Assembly (NCBI GenBank): GCA_029747585.1
Contig: JAPEVF010000089.1
Coordinates: 52,720-116,719 of the forward strand
Reading direction: 5' to 3'
Length of the DNA: 64,000 nt
Source: Pleurotus djamor
Lineage: Eukaryota > Basidiomycota > Agaricomycetes > Agaricales > Pleurotaceae
Under the pieces are notes generated by a model that searched no databases, was not told the origin of the DNA, and saw only the letters and a list, made by a program, of their open reading frames with translations. This document shows positions 32,988-45,014 of the stretch, one piece after another (the first letter of the stretch is position 1; each line of letters opens with the position of its first letter). The position numbers were made by a program, and so were the translations under genes.

Positions 32988-35556
32988 ATGGAGTTGCGTC
33001 TCTCCTCCCTCAGGCCCATTACACTATACCCACCCTTTCAATGCCTCCTGGGGCCGTACGTAACCGAATGGTATAACAGACTCATCCGCGACACAACATC
33101 TGAGCTCATTGTATTCCATCCAAGCACGGACTCCGCTGGCGGAGAACAGAAGTCCTGGAGGATGAGTCCGCTGTTGTGCCAGATACGAGCCGCACATTGT
33201 CTGAGAATACAAGCATCTCAACTTCGGTGGGTCCCAGATATTTCGTACACAAATCACGGACTCATCGACGCCTCGAAGCCTTCCCCAACAGCGGACGTAC
33301 TTCTGGCGCCATCTCCCTCTTCGGAGCCATCTGATGAAACCACCACAAGCCTAGCTAAAGTGGTGCGCACAAAGAACCTCGATGTCTTCAAGGTCTTCTC
33401 CCTTAGACTCATTTAGCCCAGTGCTGGACGCCTGTCTCCTGCAGGACAGCGATTTGCTTCGATCCCCGCGGTGAGAACAATCACATCGCATTGTCTTTGC
33501 CAAACTCAATCCTAGTTCCAAGCCACTCCTTAATACCTCGACATCCCCAATCATCTCCTCAACATCCACAGANCCCCCCTGTATCGAGCACAACTCCACC
33601 ACCGGCAGCCCTGGATCCCGACACCACAACTGTGAGGTCCTTCCTCGCCCCAGATTCAGCCCACGCTAACGTGAGCTCTGTAGCTTGTAACATCCATTCC
33701 GACCTCTTCAGACGATGCCCAAACTTCTAGTCGAGTGTTTCGTAACAACAGCAAGGGAATTTTTGCGTCGACAGTATGGAACTGGCTTTCCAGATACCTC
33801 GATAATGCTCGGTGCTGATTACCCCACAGTTACCACCACTCCCGACAGGAGGAGGTCCGGTAGCAACTCATACCCAGAATGTACGTCGATGATAACGTTC
33901 TCTTAGTCCAATGTTCACCTTTTTATAATGCCATTAGTGCGATGGTTTCTCTAATGACCTTTGCTCATCGTTGGTTATATCAGCGACAGCGACGAACTCC
34001 GTTCCATCCACAAGTGTACCTCCTACAAGTTCACCAACGTAGGCGATTTCTTTTGCTAAGAGTCATTCGCATGCGAATCATCTCCCTTTCCAAGCGTCCA
34101 CGGCGATCACCATGACGCCTTTCCTATACCACCCTCCACATCGTCTGTACTTGAAAGGTCTGATTGTCTCCTTTTATATACACTGAGCAGTATTACTCAT
34201 GCACGTAGCAGCCAAACTCTTCCCCCAGATGTCGTCACTCGTACTGAGACTCAGCCACCCGCTGCCTTCACGGTCNCGGGCATTGTCCCTCCGTAAGTTT
34301 CGTGTTCTCCCGTAACAGCTCCAGACATCATCTCATTCTCCCTTTTTCATTGATAGCACTACAACCCCGCCCTCTGGAACGCAGGTCAATCCTGTCACAC
34401 CGTCGTAAGTATCCTTACAATTCNCGGTTCGTACANGCGACTAACTCCCCGCCGCGTATAGGGTCTCTCAGGACATCCCTGATCGCNCTCCTACTAATCA
34501 GAACAAGTCTCCTGATACCATGTACGTCTTCATTCTCACATTCGTTTTCCCCAGTGCCAACCAACCAGACAAACAGAACTCACTTGAATCTCGTCCCTGC
34601 TTCGGACGAGCCTACTTCGGTCACTAACCTCCAACCAAGCCTTGCACCGTGAGTCGCCATGCTTCTACCAGCAACGCTTTCAACTTACANGCATCCGATT
34701 CTTTTAAGCTCGAGCGCAATCGTGCTTGTCGCAGGTACACCTGGAAGCATATTGGGCTCCGTGGAAGCAGATGTGACTGCAGTATCAGTATCATCGCCTT
34801 CCCAAGCAGTTNCCTCAAGTATTCAGGTATGTTGTTGTGTATCCCATGGAAATGTNAAGCCAATTTTCTGATGATGCTCTCAGGAATCACCCCTTGCTGT
34901 ATCTTTGATACCCATTGAAGGGAGGTAGGGNATGATTTTCTGTTGGGNANCACGATTGGATTTCCTCATATATCTTTGGCAGACCATCTCAAACNCANAC
35001 CCCACCAACAAACCAGGGAAATGATGCCAGCCCCATGGCTTCATTTTCCAGCTCGACCTTCGATCCAATAGCNACATCACCATCTAACCTTGCGAGTTCC
35101 GCGCCCCGCAAAGCTACCATCATAGCGGCTGTGATTGGTGCTACCTTAGCAGTTGCTTTCGTCTTCATCATGATGGTCATTGTTTATAGACTACGAAGGT
35201 CTAAGAAACAACGAGGTCAGCCGCTTCTCCCATCANGCTCTACTCGAACCCACCTCATCAATTGATTCTTCCGTTCAGGTTTACCCTACATGAAACAACA
35301 GAAGAGATCCTCGGCTCTGAGCTTTAATAGTCACAACGGCCTATTGCAAGATCCGCCGAGCGACGATCTCGAACAAGATATCCGACACCATGACGGGCGT
35401 TCGGAGGATACTGAGTATGTTACCCGTGAAAGATCGCAGAGCAGACGACACCGTCGTAACACGAGTCTGGGTACGACGCTGACTGTGATGACGGCGTCTT
35501 CTGTGGGTTCTGGATTTTATGATGCCATTCACGCTGTGCCTTCTCGCCAGCAGTAG
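32988..35556 (+). CDS. Ser/Thr/Pro-rich single-pass membrane protein, 5' exons uncertain
   Basis: The gene consists of many very short exons separated by GT-AG introns that encode a Ser/Thr/Pro-rich ectodomain (SSTTPPPAALDPDTTT, LPTGGGPVATHTQN, TTPPSGTQVNPVTPS). One transmembrane segment follows (ATIIAAVIGATLAVAFVFIM) with a basic stop-transfer (YRLRRSKKQR). The cytoplasmic tail contains DDLEQDIRHHDGRSED, a basic SQSRRHRRNTS and GSGFYDAIHAVPSRQQ. The TAG at 35554-35556 is firm. The 5' part is not: the coordinate uses the first long frame with an ATG, and a signal peptide was not found. The layout parallels the gene at 8565-9974. Several Ns in the region prevent certain frame assignment. Confidence 0.45.
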
Positions 35557-35929
35557 CTGCTCCTAAGGCCTAACGACTTGATTATTTGTTCGTCTTATTG
35601 ATTATTTATCGATACCTGTAGTTGTATCANTGCCGGGGCTGATAAGCACTCCCTTTATATGACTCTACCTCCCACCTTCGCTCCCACCCTTTACGCGCGT
35701 TAAAGCGATGAAAGCAGTTGAGATGAATTGAATTATGATAGCCCCTTGCTCCTAAGCCCCTTACTACTACTAGCGCTCACCCGTCGTCTGACGTAAGGTT
35801 CATCAAGCGCCTTGAACACGTCCACGTCCACGACGTGATCGCCTGCAAAACACCTGTGTTCGCTCTTTTTCNTTTGTCTCCGTCAACGAGTCGCCACCCA
35901 CGCGACTTTCCCGCTCGGTCTAATCCAGA
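35557..35929. other. Intergenic region, nothing recognised
   Basis: This is a short spacer between two genes on the same strand. It contains two N positions and no clear motif. Confidence 0.45.
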
Positions 35930-36812
35930 ATGTCGCTCATTCTTACGATATTCGCCCTGGTTCTGGTCACCCAGCTCATCTCATGGATTGGGCAGTCCGT
36001 TCTCCTAGAATTGGTGCGTCCCTTCACTTGTCTTATTGACTTGGACGACCTTGGCTTACCTGGAACGGCGACAGGCATACGCATTGTATTTGAGACTATT
36101 CCAGTCGTCACTACACGCAAAACAGAGGAAACTTAAAACAGACATCCTCGTCAGCAAGAAGGAGCTCATGCTGACTAGCGCTCAGGATCAGTTTGCCAAG
36201 TGGGCAAGACTGAGGAGGACTGTGGACAAGGGATTGGCGGATTTGGAGAAACTCAGTGCGTCATTGAAATCCACTCACCCAAGAAAGTGTTGTCATTGAC
36301 GGGTCCCCGTTGAACTCCAGATGCAGAGATTGCCTCCAACAAATCCTCGTTCTCCATGAAGTTCAATGGCCTTATATGGTCATTGACGACTGGATTGCAA
36401 TTCGTTGTCGGATGGTGGTACAGAAAATCTCCCGTTTTCTTTTTGCCACCTGGTTGGTTCGGGCCACTGGAATGGTGGCTCTCCTTCCCATTCGCTCCCG
36501 CAGGTGCGCAATGGCTTATCTCCGTTCGATGCTTCATTAAAATGACGTGGTCGTCAGGTTCCGTGAGCGTTGGTGTGTGGCAAATGGCTTGTCGCAGAGT
36601 AATCAAGGTCGGAGAACGTGTGGTGAAGGACCTTATCGCTAGTATGTCGCTTGTTTCCATTCCCCATATAATACTGTGCTAATCGTAGCTGCTTACTTCC
36701 TTCTCCGTCCTGTCTCCTTCTCCGCATCTCTGCTCCGCTCCACCTAGACGCATCGCATAAAGCAGAGGCGGTACCTGGCGATGCTCCCTCTGAAAAGGCC
36801 AAGGACGCATAA
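35930..36812 (+). CDS. GET1: GET1/WRB/CHD5 receptor subunit for tail-anchored protein insertion
   Basis: This is the ER-membrane subunit that, with GET2, receives the GET3-tail-anchored protein complex. TM1 is near the start ([20 protein letters not shown]). A basic cytoplasmic coiled coil follows ([40 protein letters not shown]), which is the GET3-binding region. TM2 lies in [20 protein letters not shown]. The GET1 signature [20 protein letters not shown] leads to TM3 ([14 protein letters not shown]). The tail ends in the Ala/Lys-rich [18 protein letters not shown]. There are five exons, joined in frame at ELAYAL, KLNAEI, PAGSVS and IANASH. About 200 residues is normal. Confidence 0.88.
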
Positions 36813-37706
36813 TTGAGCCGTCCGCTATCTGTGCAATATTTACAAAGGATAATGGTGTCGGGGTACGTCCTGGCATGATATTTGTGTGTATGTAGCTGCA
36901 GAGATGCCTTTGGATATTTGACTACCTTACGAGGCAATGCTGGAAGACACGGAAACGATCCATCCATCGACTTGATTGTCGCGGCTTACCGACGGCTAGC
37001 AACTCTTCCATGCTGGAGTCAAGCTCATACGAGGGCGAGGCTCTTCATTGTCCCGGTGATGATCTTTGCCGGGCAATCCAGATGTGCCCCTCGGCATCCG
37101 AGAGTAGATCTAGCCGAGCCCGCGCAACCATCCCACATAAACGTGCGTTTCTGCAACATTATCGAGCCCGCGGCTTATCTCAAAAGCGCCGAATGATAGG
37201 ATCAGGAAACAGAATATCTGAGCGAAATTTTGAGTTGGTGCGATGATTCCACGACCTGGTATAGTCGACCCTTGTAGCGATTGACTTTTGAGGACTACGA
37301 CTCCCATTCACGTGGAGTCCGTGCTCCCCGCTAACCCCACCAACTACTCATGAGCGCCATCTTGGCTTTGTCGGAGGAGGCCAGTGTTCGCTGTTCGTGG
37401 CAGTCTGCAGGCGACGCAGTGCGGGACAGCGTTCGTCCAGGGATTCCAAGCGAGTCCCGAGTCCCGCGACCAAGATTAGATTGATTTCGGCGGGACGTAA
37501 ACGACAAACGTGAGAAACTTCCAATCTGGGCCATGTGATAAGACCCCGGAACTGGATTGGTCGGAGCGGCACTCGGGTACGGACACCAACGGAGTGCCGG
37601 CGTTGCTCGACTTGGCCTACAAAACTCAAGTCACTCCAGTTCGTGGAGACTCACTATCCCTACTCCTCCTTTCACCACAACCACCATCATCTCCAGCATC
37701 TTCAAC
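36813..37706. other. Intergenic promoter region of malate synthase
   Basis: Nearly 900 bases without a supported gene. Carbon-source control is expected for malate synthase, but I cannot point to a specific site. Confidence 0.45.
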
Positions 37707-39605
37707 ATGTCCGTCTTTGCAATCCACGGAAAGATCTCTTCCCAGGTCAAGGACGTCCTCTTCACGGAGGAGGCAGTCAAGTTCTTGACGGCCCTTCACC
37801 GAAATTTTGAATCGACCAGGCAATCGCTTCTGGCTGCACGCGAGGAGGCCCAGCGCAAATGGGACTCTGGCGCGCCATTCGACTTCCCACCAGAGACCGC
37901 CAACATTCGCGCGGATCCTGCGTGGTTGTGTGCCCCGCCTGCTCCTGGCTTGGAGGATCGTAGAGTCGAGATCACCGGCCCCACCGACAGAAAAATGGTT
38001 ATCAATGCCTTGAACAGTGGGGCCAAGACATTCATGGCTGACTTCGAAGGTGAGTAAACGAGCCATTTTTATCCCTCCTATCACCGTTAAGCTATCGTTC
38101 TCAGACTCGAGCGCGCCTACATTCTCAAATATGGTCAACGGTCAAATCAACCTTCGCGACGCCATCAGACGCCAGATCGACTTTGAAATCGGTGGCAAGC
38201 AATATAAGCTTTCAGAAAAACCTGCTGTCTTGATTGTTCGGTGCGTATTCAGCCCCTCACGCTCCCATGCGTATACTAAACGGATCGATAAAATAGCCCT
38301 CGTGGATGGCATCTTGATGAGTCTCGCGTGTTCGTCGACGGAACTCCCATGTCTGGCTCTCTCTTCGACTTCGGTCTCTACTTCTTCCACAACGCAAAGG
38401 AACTCGTCGCTCGCGGTTACGGCCCCTACTTCTATCTCCCCAAGATGGAGCACTACCTCGAAGCCCGTCTGTGGAACGATGTTTTCGTTTTCTCCCAATC
38501 CTACATCGGAATGCCACACAACACCATCCGTGGTACCGTGCTTATCGAAACTCTGCCTGCTGCGTTCCAGATGGAGGAGATTCTCTTCGAACTTAGAAAC
38601 CACTCGTCCGGACTCAACTGTGGACGGTATGTGCCTCATGACGTCATATCCCACGATCGTGGCTGAGCTCTATTTTTAGATGGGATTACATCTTCAGCTT
38701 CATTAAGAAGCGCCGAGCCGATCGAGGCGCTATCCTCCCCGACAGGAAAGATGTCACCATGACCGTCGGCTTCATGGACGCCTACGTTCGCCTGCTCATC
38801 CAGACTTGCCACAAGTACGTCTTTTTCTTTCTCTTATCTGGCATAGTCACCGACATACTTTCTCAGGCGCAAGGTAGCTGCTATGGGCGGAATGTCGGCC
38901 CAAATCCCTATCAAAGACGACCCCAAGGCCAACGAAGTTGCCATGGACAAGGTCCGTGCTGACAAGTTGCGCGAAGTGACCGCGGGACACGATGGCACCT
39001 GGATTGCCCACCCTCTTATCAACCAAATTGCTCGCAAGGTCTTTGACGAGCACATGCAAGGTCCCAATCAAGTCAGTCCCACGTCTAATTTAAAACCGTT
39101 ACGTAACGGACTTCCTTGACTGACATATTTTTAGTATCACATCCGTCGCGAGGAAGTCCGTGTTGCCGCTGCTGATCTCTTGAACACCCAAGTCCCGGGC
39201 AAGATCACCGAAGCTGGTGTTCGCGAGAACGTTGCGACTGCTCTCGCTTATACCTCGGCTTGGCTCGGTGGGAATGGTTGTATTCCTTACAACTACCTCA
39301 TGGAGGACGCTGCTACCGCTGAGATCACTCGTGTGCAACTCTGGCAGTGGGTCAAGTACGGCTCTCGTACGGATGCTGGAACCTTGATCACTGCTGAGTA
39401 CATCGACGCTCTCATCAAGGAGATTGCCCCGGGTACGAAGAAGATTGTTGGAAGCGTGAAGGATCAGGATGTTCTCACTGCTGCTGAATACCTCAAGGGC
39501 CAGGTCCGTGCGACATGGCCAAGCGAGTTCTTGACCAGCGATTTGATGCCATACCTCGCGATTGCCGATGGTGTCGCTCCCAAGTTGCAAAAGGCTTCGT
39601 TGTAG
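37707..39605 (+). CDS. Malate synthase (glyoxylate cycle)
   Basis: This enzyme condenses glyoxylate and acetyl-CoA to malate. It is essential for growth on C2 compounds and fatty acids. The family blocks are ARREEAQ-type [31 protein letters not shown] (split by the first intron) and [18 protein letters not shown] spans the second intron, where the Arg of the active site lies. The remaining blocks are [75 protein letters not shown] and [17 protein letters not shown]. Six or so introns are present. The protein ends LQKASL. Peroxisomal malate synthases usually end in SKL-like PTS1, so ASL is either a weak variant or means cytosolic location. Confidence 0.95.
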
Positions 39606-40826
39606 ATGTTGGGTTTCTTTCGAGGACAATTTCTTCTATGTTTATTGCATTCTCCCCAATGGTCTCGTCAGCGTCTTCTCCATGCCTTTTTTCTACAAAC
39701 GTTTTTCCTCGTTTCGTGTATTCGCCATTCAACATGTGTAATTGTAGTCTAGTCACAATGTAAAATATTGGCTGAATATCGAGCCTTCGTCATTCGCAAT
39801 CCTATTTTTCGTTTCCTAGAACCCTCAAAGCCTGGCCAGTCTTTTGCATTGCATGGAACGTGCTAGACGCCGTGCCGCCGCGATGTAACGTACGGAGTGC
39901 TTTGCCAAGACTTCGATCCACTGTAATGGGCACTACTAAGAATCCTAGCTTGGAGGAATGCTCCAGGAATCCGAGTGGCAAGAACCTGCGTTGACCAGAC
40001 TGAGGTACACGAAAGGCCGGGAGACGCGACAAGTACACTACGGAGATAGCCGAAACACGGTGTCACGAGATACAGGAGAGTCCGTAGGTAAACTACAAGC
40101 ATACAAGCATAGACGAAGCGCAGGAGAATACATGAAAGCATAGATGCTACCTAGAATGGCCGTGAGGTACGTACTGTGTGCTAGAATGACCGTGGTCCGA
40201 AGACCTGACCCTCACATCCACTCACTCGTTTTTCGAGTGTGGGTTTTCGTGCATCGATGTAGAACCTAAAGCTCTTGACGCAAGACGCTATGTGAGGGGA
40301 GCAAGCGATGATCTCAAGGAATTGCGATCACTTTGGGACGGCGTCTTCCCAGTCAAAGAGTCATGAAAAGGAATGGCCGATTACAGGAGGACCATGTCCA
40401 GCAAGCACCTTTTCAGCACAGGGATATCCTGCGCATGGTACCGGAGGGTTTCTGAATGGTGGTATCAGGTTGGGGTGACAGTGAGGTGAGAATGAGCGGT
40501 GTGGTGATGGTGCTCATTTGATGCTCGTGTCTCGACCATGTTTCTAGTAGGGTTTCAAGTTTTATGCCCAAAGCTCGGCTCGGAAACCAGCCTCCGTGGC
40601 GAGAGGATGCCGTTCGTGCTTTGCGAGTGAGTCTTAGGTCTAAGCAGCCTTCGCTTCGGGACAGACAGGATGTAAGTCGTTTGGGCTCGACCTCACTCAC
40701 GTGGAGGATTCTGCAGCAATTCAGCTAATGGTTTGCTTGGTTGTATTCCTCGTCCCAGAAGTGAGCATTAAAATATCAAAAATACATACAATGGATGACG
40801 GCCGTGTCCCATATAAAGGAAATGAA
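39606..40826. other. Intergenic region between convergent genes
   Basis: No gene is recognised in 1.2 kb. A short direct repeat, CTAGAATGRCCGTG, occurs at 40151 and again 30 bases later at 40181. Confidence 0.45.
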
Positions 40827-43800
40827 TCAATAACCATCCGCAGCGCCGAACGTCGACGATTTAGTTGACCCTCGCCCTCGCTTGCCTCTTGCTCCGCCCC
40901 GTGCTCGAGTACCTCGCGTACCACGAGTGGACGTCGACTTACCGCGACCCCTCCCGGATGATGTAGATGATTCATTAGGACAGGCTGGCAAACATATACT
41001 TACGACTTAATGGCCAAATGAAGAACGAATAGGACTGCTTACCATTACTAAAATGCCCTTCCTTCTTGCATTTAAAGCACTGTATAGTGTTCCCGGTCGT
41101 AGAACCGAAACTACGGGTTCGATTCATGGATGCATCGTTGGGACAAGCTAGAAGGGGGATGAACATAGAGGCCAAACAAGAGCGTAGTTACTCACCACTG
41201 GCCCAATGCCCTCTCATATGACACTACGTTCGAGTGTCAGAAAAGGAGGGGAGACTCGAGGTAGAAACAAACCTTGTAACATTCATCTTCAGTATTAGCT
41301 GTTCCGCCCCCACCTCCACCGCCTCCTCGGCTGCCATTTTGACTGGTAGAGCGGGTACGTTTTGCAGACGCATCGTTGGGACAAGCTGATACGAAGATCA
41401 ATAGAAACATTAGATCAACAGTGGGCTACTCACCACTAGCCCAATGGCCTCGCATATGGCACTATAACCAAATGTCAAAAGAGAGGGAGGAACGTGAAGT
41501 TTAAACAGACTTTGTAACATTCATCCTCAGTGTTGGCCGATCCTCCACCACCTCCGCCCCCTCCACGGGTAGCATTTTGGCTAGTAGAACGGCCACCATT
41601 ACCAAACGATTGTGTGCCTCTGGGAGGTTCATCGTCGAATTCGAAGAAAGTGCAGACATTCTCAGAGCATTTCCAAAACTTGCGCCCTTGGTTTGGGCCT
41701 TCCTTCTGCACGGTCAGTAACACACAATCAATGTTGCATTTGCATTGTCTCGCAGGCTGAGAGGTGTTTCTCTCGTTCTGTCGCGCTGTTAGGTACGTTC
41801 GTCGCCAAAGATGAGGTAGCTTTCTCACCAATGAGAATGCTCTCTTGGATGGTATCACTGGGGGACCAGGATCGACGGTTTCAGGAGCAATTGGGTCACC
41901 TGTCCATTGGAAGAATCCACATTGGTCTTGACTGCATGCCCAATGTGATTTCCCCTTGGTTCGAAGTTCGTTGGTGATGATTCTGCGTATTGCGGGCTGA
42001 CCACAATCGCAGTTGACGCTGGCACCGGTACCGGATGAAGTGGAGGCTATCGGTGGTCGTGGAGGTGGAGCAGGTCGGACTGGTGGAGGAGGGACTTTCG
42101 TGATATATTGTATCAGACATATAGGGTGGATGTGCACCGCAACTGGACCTACCTGGTGGAGCGGCTTCCTGTACGCTGGTCCTACCGCGAGTCGAAGTAC
42201 TAGCAGCTCGTCCTCGACCTGCAGTTGTCCCACGGGTTGTCCCTCGGGCACGGCTTCCCCTTCCGCTGCTCGGCCCGTCCTGACCACCTCCTCCCTCTTC
42301 ATCATCGCTACCAGGACCACCCCTACCACCACCACCACCACCACCGCCTCTTCCTCCTCGACCTCTGGGTCCTCCTCCTCCACGCCCACGCCCACCAGCG
42401 GGAGGCGGGGGACCATTAGCCTGAGGACCACCAGCAACTCGCCCTCGCACACTCTGTTGCGGCATAAGAAAGGCTGCATAATACCACGGTTTGAAGAAGT
42501 AAACTCACATTGACAACCTTGTTAAACTCGCGCTTAGTGATGATGTACATTTCCTTGTACTGCTCGAGAGCCTGGGTGAGCATCTCGTGCTTTGTCTTAG
42601 CTCGTTGACATATCTGGTTCATAGCGCGCTCGGTCTGATAACGTCAATTTTTCGAGGTGAGTCACTGAGTGTGGCGGCGAAGAGGGAGCGCACCTCGCGT
42701 CGCAGCTGTGGTTTGCTCAAGCTTTTATCTAGACCAATTTGGTCGTAGCCTTCAATGAGACCAATGCCGAGTGTTGAGGGCACTAGGTACTTGGTCTGAC
42801 CCTCGAACCTTTCGACGCAATACTCTCGCTTGATGATTGTGTCAATGTGTTGGGCAATGGTTGCATCAGTTCCTGAGGGCGTACAATTTCTTGTCAGAGG
42901 GAATGTTGGGATGTTTCAAAAGCCTTACCTATGCCATTCTTGTCCATCAAGGTGACCAAGTCAGCTTCAGTGAGGAAATTAGGCGGGGATGTTTCGCCGT
43001 CTCGTAATTCACATATTGAAGGTTGGAACTCTTCGCCTTCAGCAAAATCAGGCAAAGGATTCGACGTCCATTTGTCATATGGATAAACATCCAGGTAATT
43101 GCGCTCGTGAACAATGAGACCTGGAAGTAACCGTTAGTTTGCTTTGTGGTGATAAAGCAATATTGACGGACCAGTGGCATAGAATTCCTCCCCACCGCAG
43201 ACAACATCGACAGTCGTCTGTGAACCGGTGGCATCCTTGGAACAACATGCGAGGAAACGGCGAGTTACAAATTCATAAACACGCTTCTCATCACCAGCGA
43301 GATTTGCAACATGTGCAGTAGGGTGGATAGGAGGATGGGCCTTATCATCATTCTTTCCACGTCGAGGGGTCAAGAATTGGCCACCGCGAAGGCTGTGAAG
43401 TATTTAGATGCAAGGAGATTCATAAAAGGGACGGGTACATACGTCGCGGCGAACGGCCCCCAGGCGGGATCAACCGTTTGTTTGTCAATTAGTGACATAA
43501 AGTCGAACTGGGGATCGAATTGATCCGTCTCGGTACGAGGGTACGACAGAAAACCTCGCTGATAGAGACTCTCGGCTAACTTCACTACCGATGTGAGCCT
43601 TGGGTCCCATTTAGCGAAACGTACTTACGTCGAGGACTTTCTTTGGGGCAAGCCTAAGCAACCGTGACCCAGCCTTCTGAAGCTCGACCGTTGTCAAAGG
43701 AAGTGGTTTCCTGAAAACGAGTAAGTGAGTCAGATAAAAAGCAGGTGGTGCAATACTCATACCATTTCTTGGTGGGCTTCTTGGTAACTTTCGTGACTCG

Positions 43801-44779
43801 GGCAGTAGGATTCGCCAGAACCTCCTGATAAATCACGGCAGCTACGTCCATGTCAAAGAGATGATTCCGTCGCCACGAGAACTTTGTCTCTTCCTGGTTT
43901 CGCACAAGAGCAAGGTATATATACCAAAATGCCTCTGGAATAAAGTTCCGGACGTCTTTGAAGCGAGCTACGACGAACCCTAGAGTAGGAAACTGACAGG
44001 TTCCTGGGTAATTGAATTCAAGGTGGGCCGGGAAGCAGGAGGGCATTGATTACCGTATGAGATCGTCCCGGCCTCCTCGGGGAGTGCACCAGAGGATCGG
44101 AGGGTCTTGGTTTGATACCTGGTAAATGCAGCACCAGTCTTGAGGTCAAGGATCGAACGTGCTTCCACTGCGTCGGCCTGCGCCTGGTCTAGGTCCACAG
44201 GATGTTGTGCGGCACGATGTATTTGCCTATAAAATGACAACACGGATTCATCGCACTAAGTGGCACAAGGACTTACTGGGCGATGATAGCACTGAAGCGT
44301 GCTCGCTTGACATTGATGTTTCGTTTCGCTGAACGACAAACTTGAGCGATCTCCCAGCCAATATGCTCGCCCTCTCTATCACAATCCGTCCATATCATGA
44401 GCATGTCAGCTTTCTTCGCTTCGGCTATAAGGTTTGCCTCAATCCCCTTCTTGTCATTGGGAATTTCTGTTTTCACTGGTGCATCGAAGACGTCAAACGG
44501 ATCACAGGAATTCCAGTTCTGATGCGAGTCGTAGAATAGGTGCTGTTTCAGATGACCAGCGACGGCCGTGACCGTGAATTGAGCATTCATTTGAGGGTAG
44601 TCGAAGACATAATTCTTAATAAAGCCTGTCCTCGTATCTCGCTAGGATTAATCCATATTATCAGCACAAGACCACCAGCCTGGTGGGGTTGGACGCACTG
44701 TGGTGTAATGACCCCCCGAAAGAATTTGGCTGATGGACTTTGATATGGAGGGCTTCTCCGCAACACAAAGTACGCGCAT
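40827..44779 (-). CDS. TOP3: DNA topoisomerase III (type IA) with RGG, GRF and zinc-knuckle tail
   Basis: This type IA topoisomerase relaxes and decatenates single-strand-linked DNA, usually with RecQ helicase and Rmi1. The Toprim domain starts LCVAEKPSISKSISQILSGG and carries the metal-binding DCDREGEHIGWEI. The core includes SCQFPTLGFVVARF, the catalytic Tyr in GFLSYPRTETDQFD, AHPPIHPT and the strand-passage block GIGTDATIAQHI. The long tail has, in order, a Gly/Arg-rich block (GRGGRGGGGGGGGRGG), two GRF-type zinc fingers (CDCGQPAIRRI with SHWACSQDQCGFFQW; CKCNIDCVLL with FWKCSENVCTFFEF), three CCHC knuckles (CYKCHMRGHWASAC twice, CFKCKKEGHFSNAC) and an RG-rich end. The start is ATG 44777-44779. 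It is divergent from the LYAR-type gene. Confidence 0.93.
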
Positions 44780-45014
44780 TAATGCCAGTTCTGACGTGTG
44801 GATTGCCCGTACGGTCAGAATGGGGGCCAACAGGGTCCGTGGAAGTTGCAGGGCGAGTGGAATGAAAGTCAATCAACATGGACGCGACGTGACACGGTCT
44901 CGCGTCTGTGTGTGACTATTAGGATCAAAAGCCTATAGCCTCCGTGGCTCGATCACAATCGAAATTTTGGACTTCACCAGGTGTTGTAAATCTCTAGTTC
45001 TTGCGATCTCCAAT
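44780..45014. promoter_or_regulatory. Divergent promoter between TOP3 and LYAR-type genes
   Basis: The 235 bases lie between two outward-facing start codons. No TATA box is evident. The arrangement suggests co-regulation of two nuclear genes, which is an inference. Confidence 0.5.

Noticed and set aside
44780..44872. An N-terminal extension of topoisomerase III that looks like a mitochondrial presequence
   Set aside because: In this frame the apparent first residue is encoded by TTG directly preceded by TGA, so there is no ATG. Dual targeting as in animal TOP3A is not supported.
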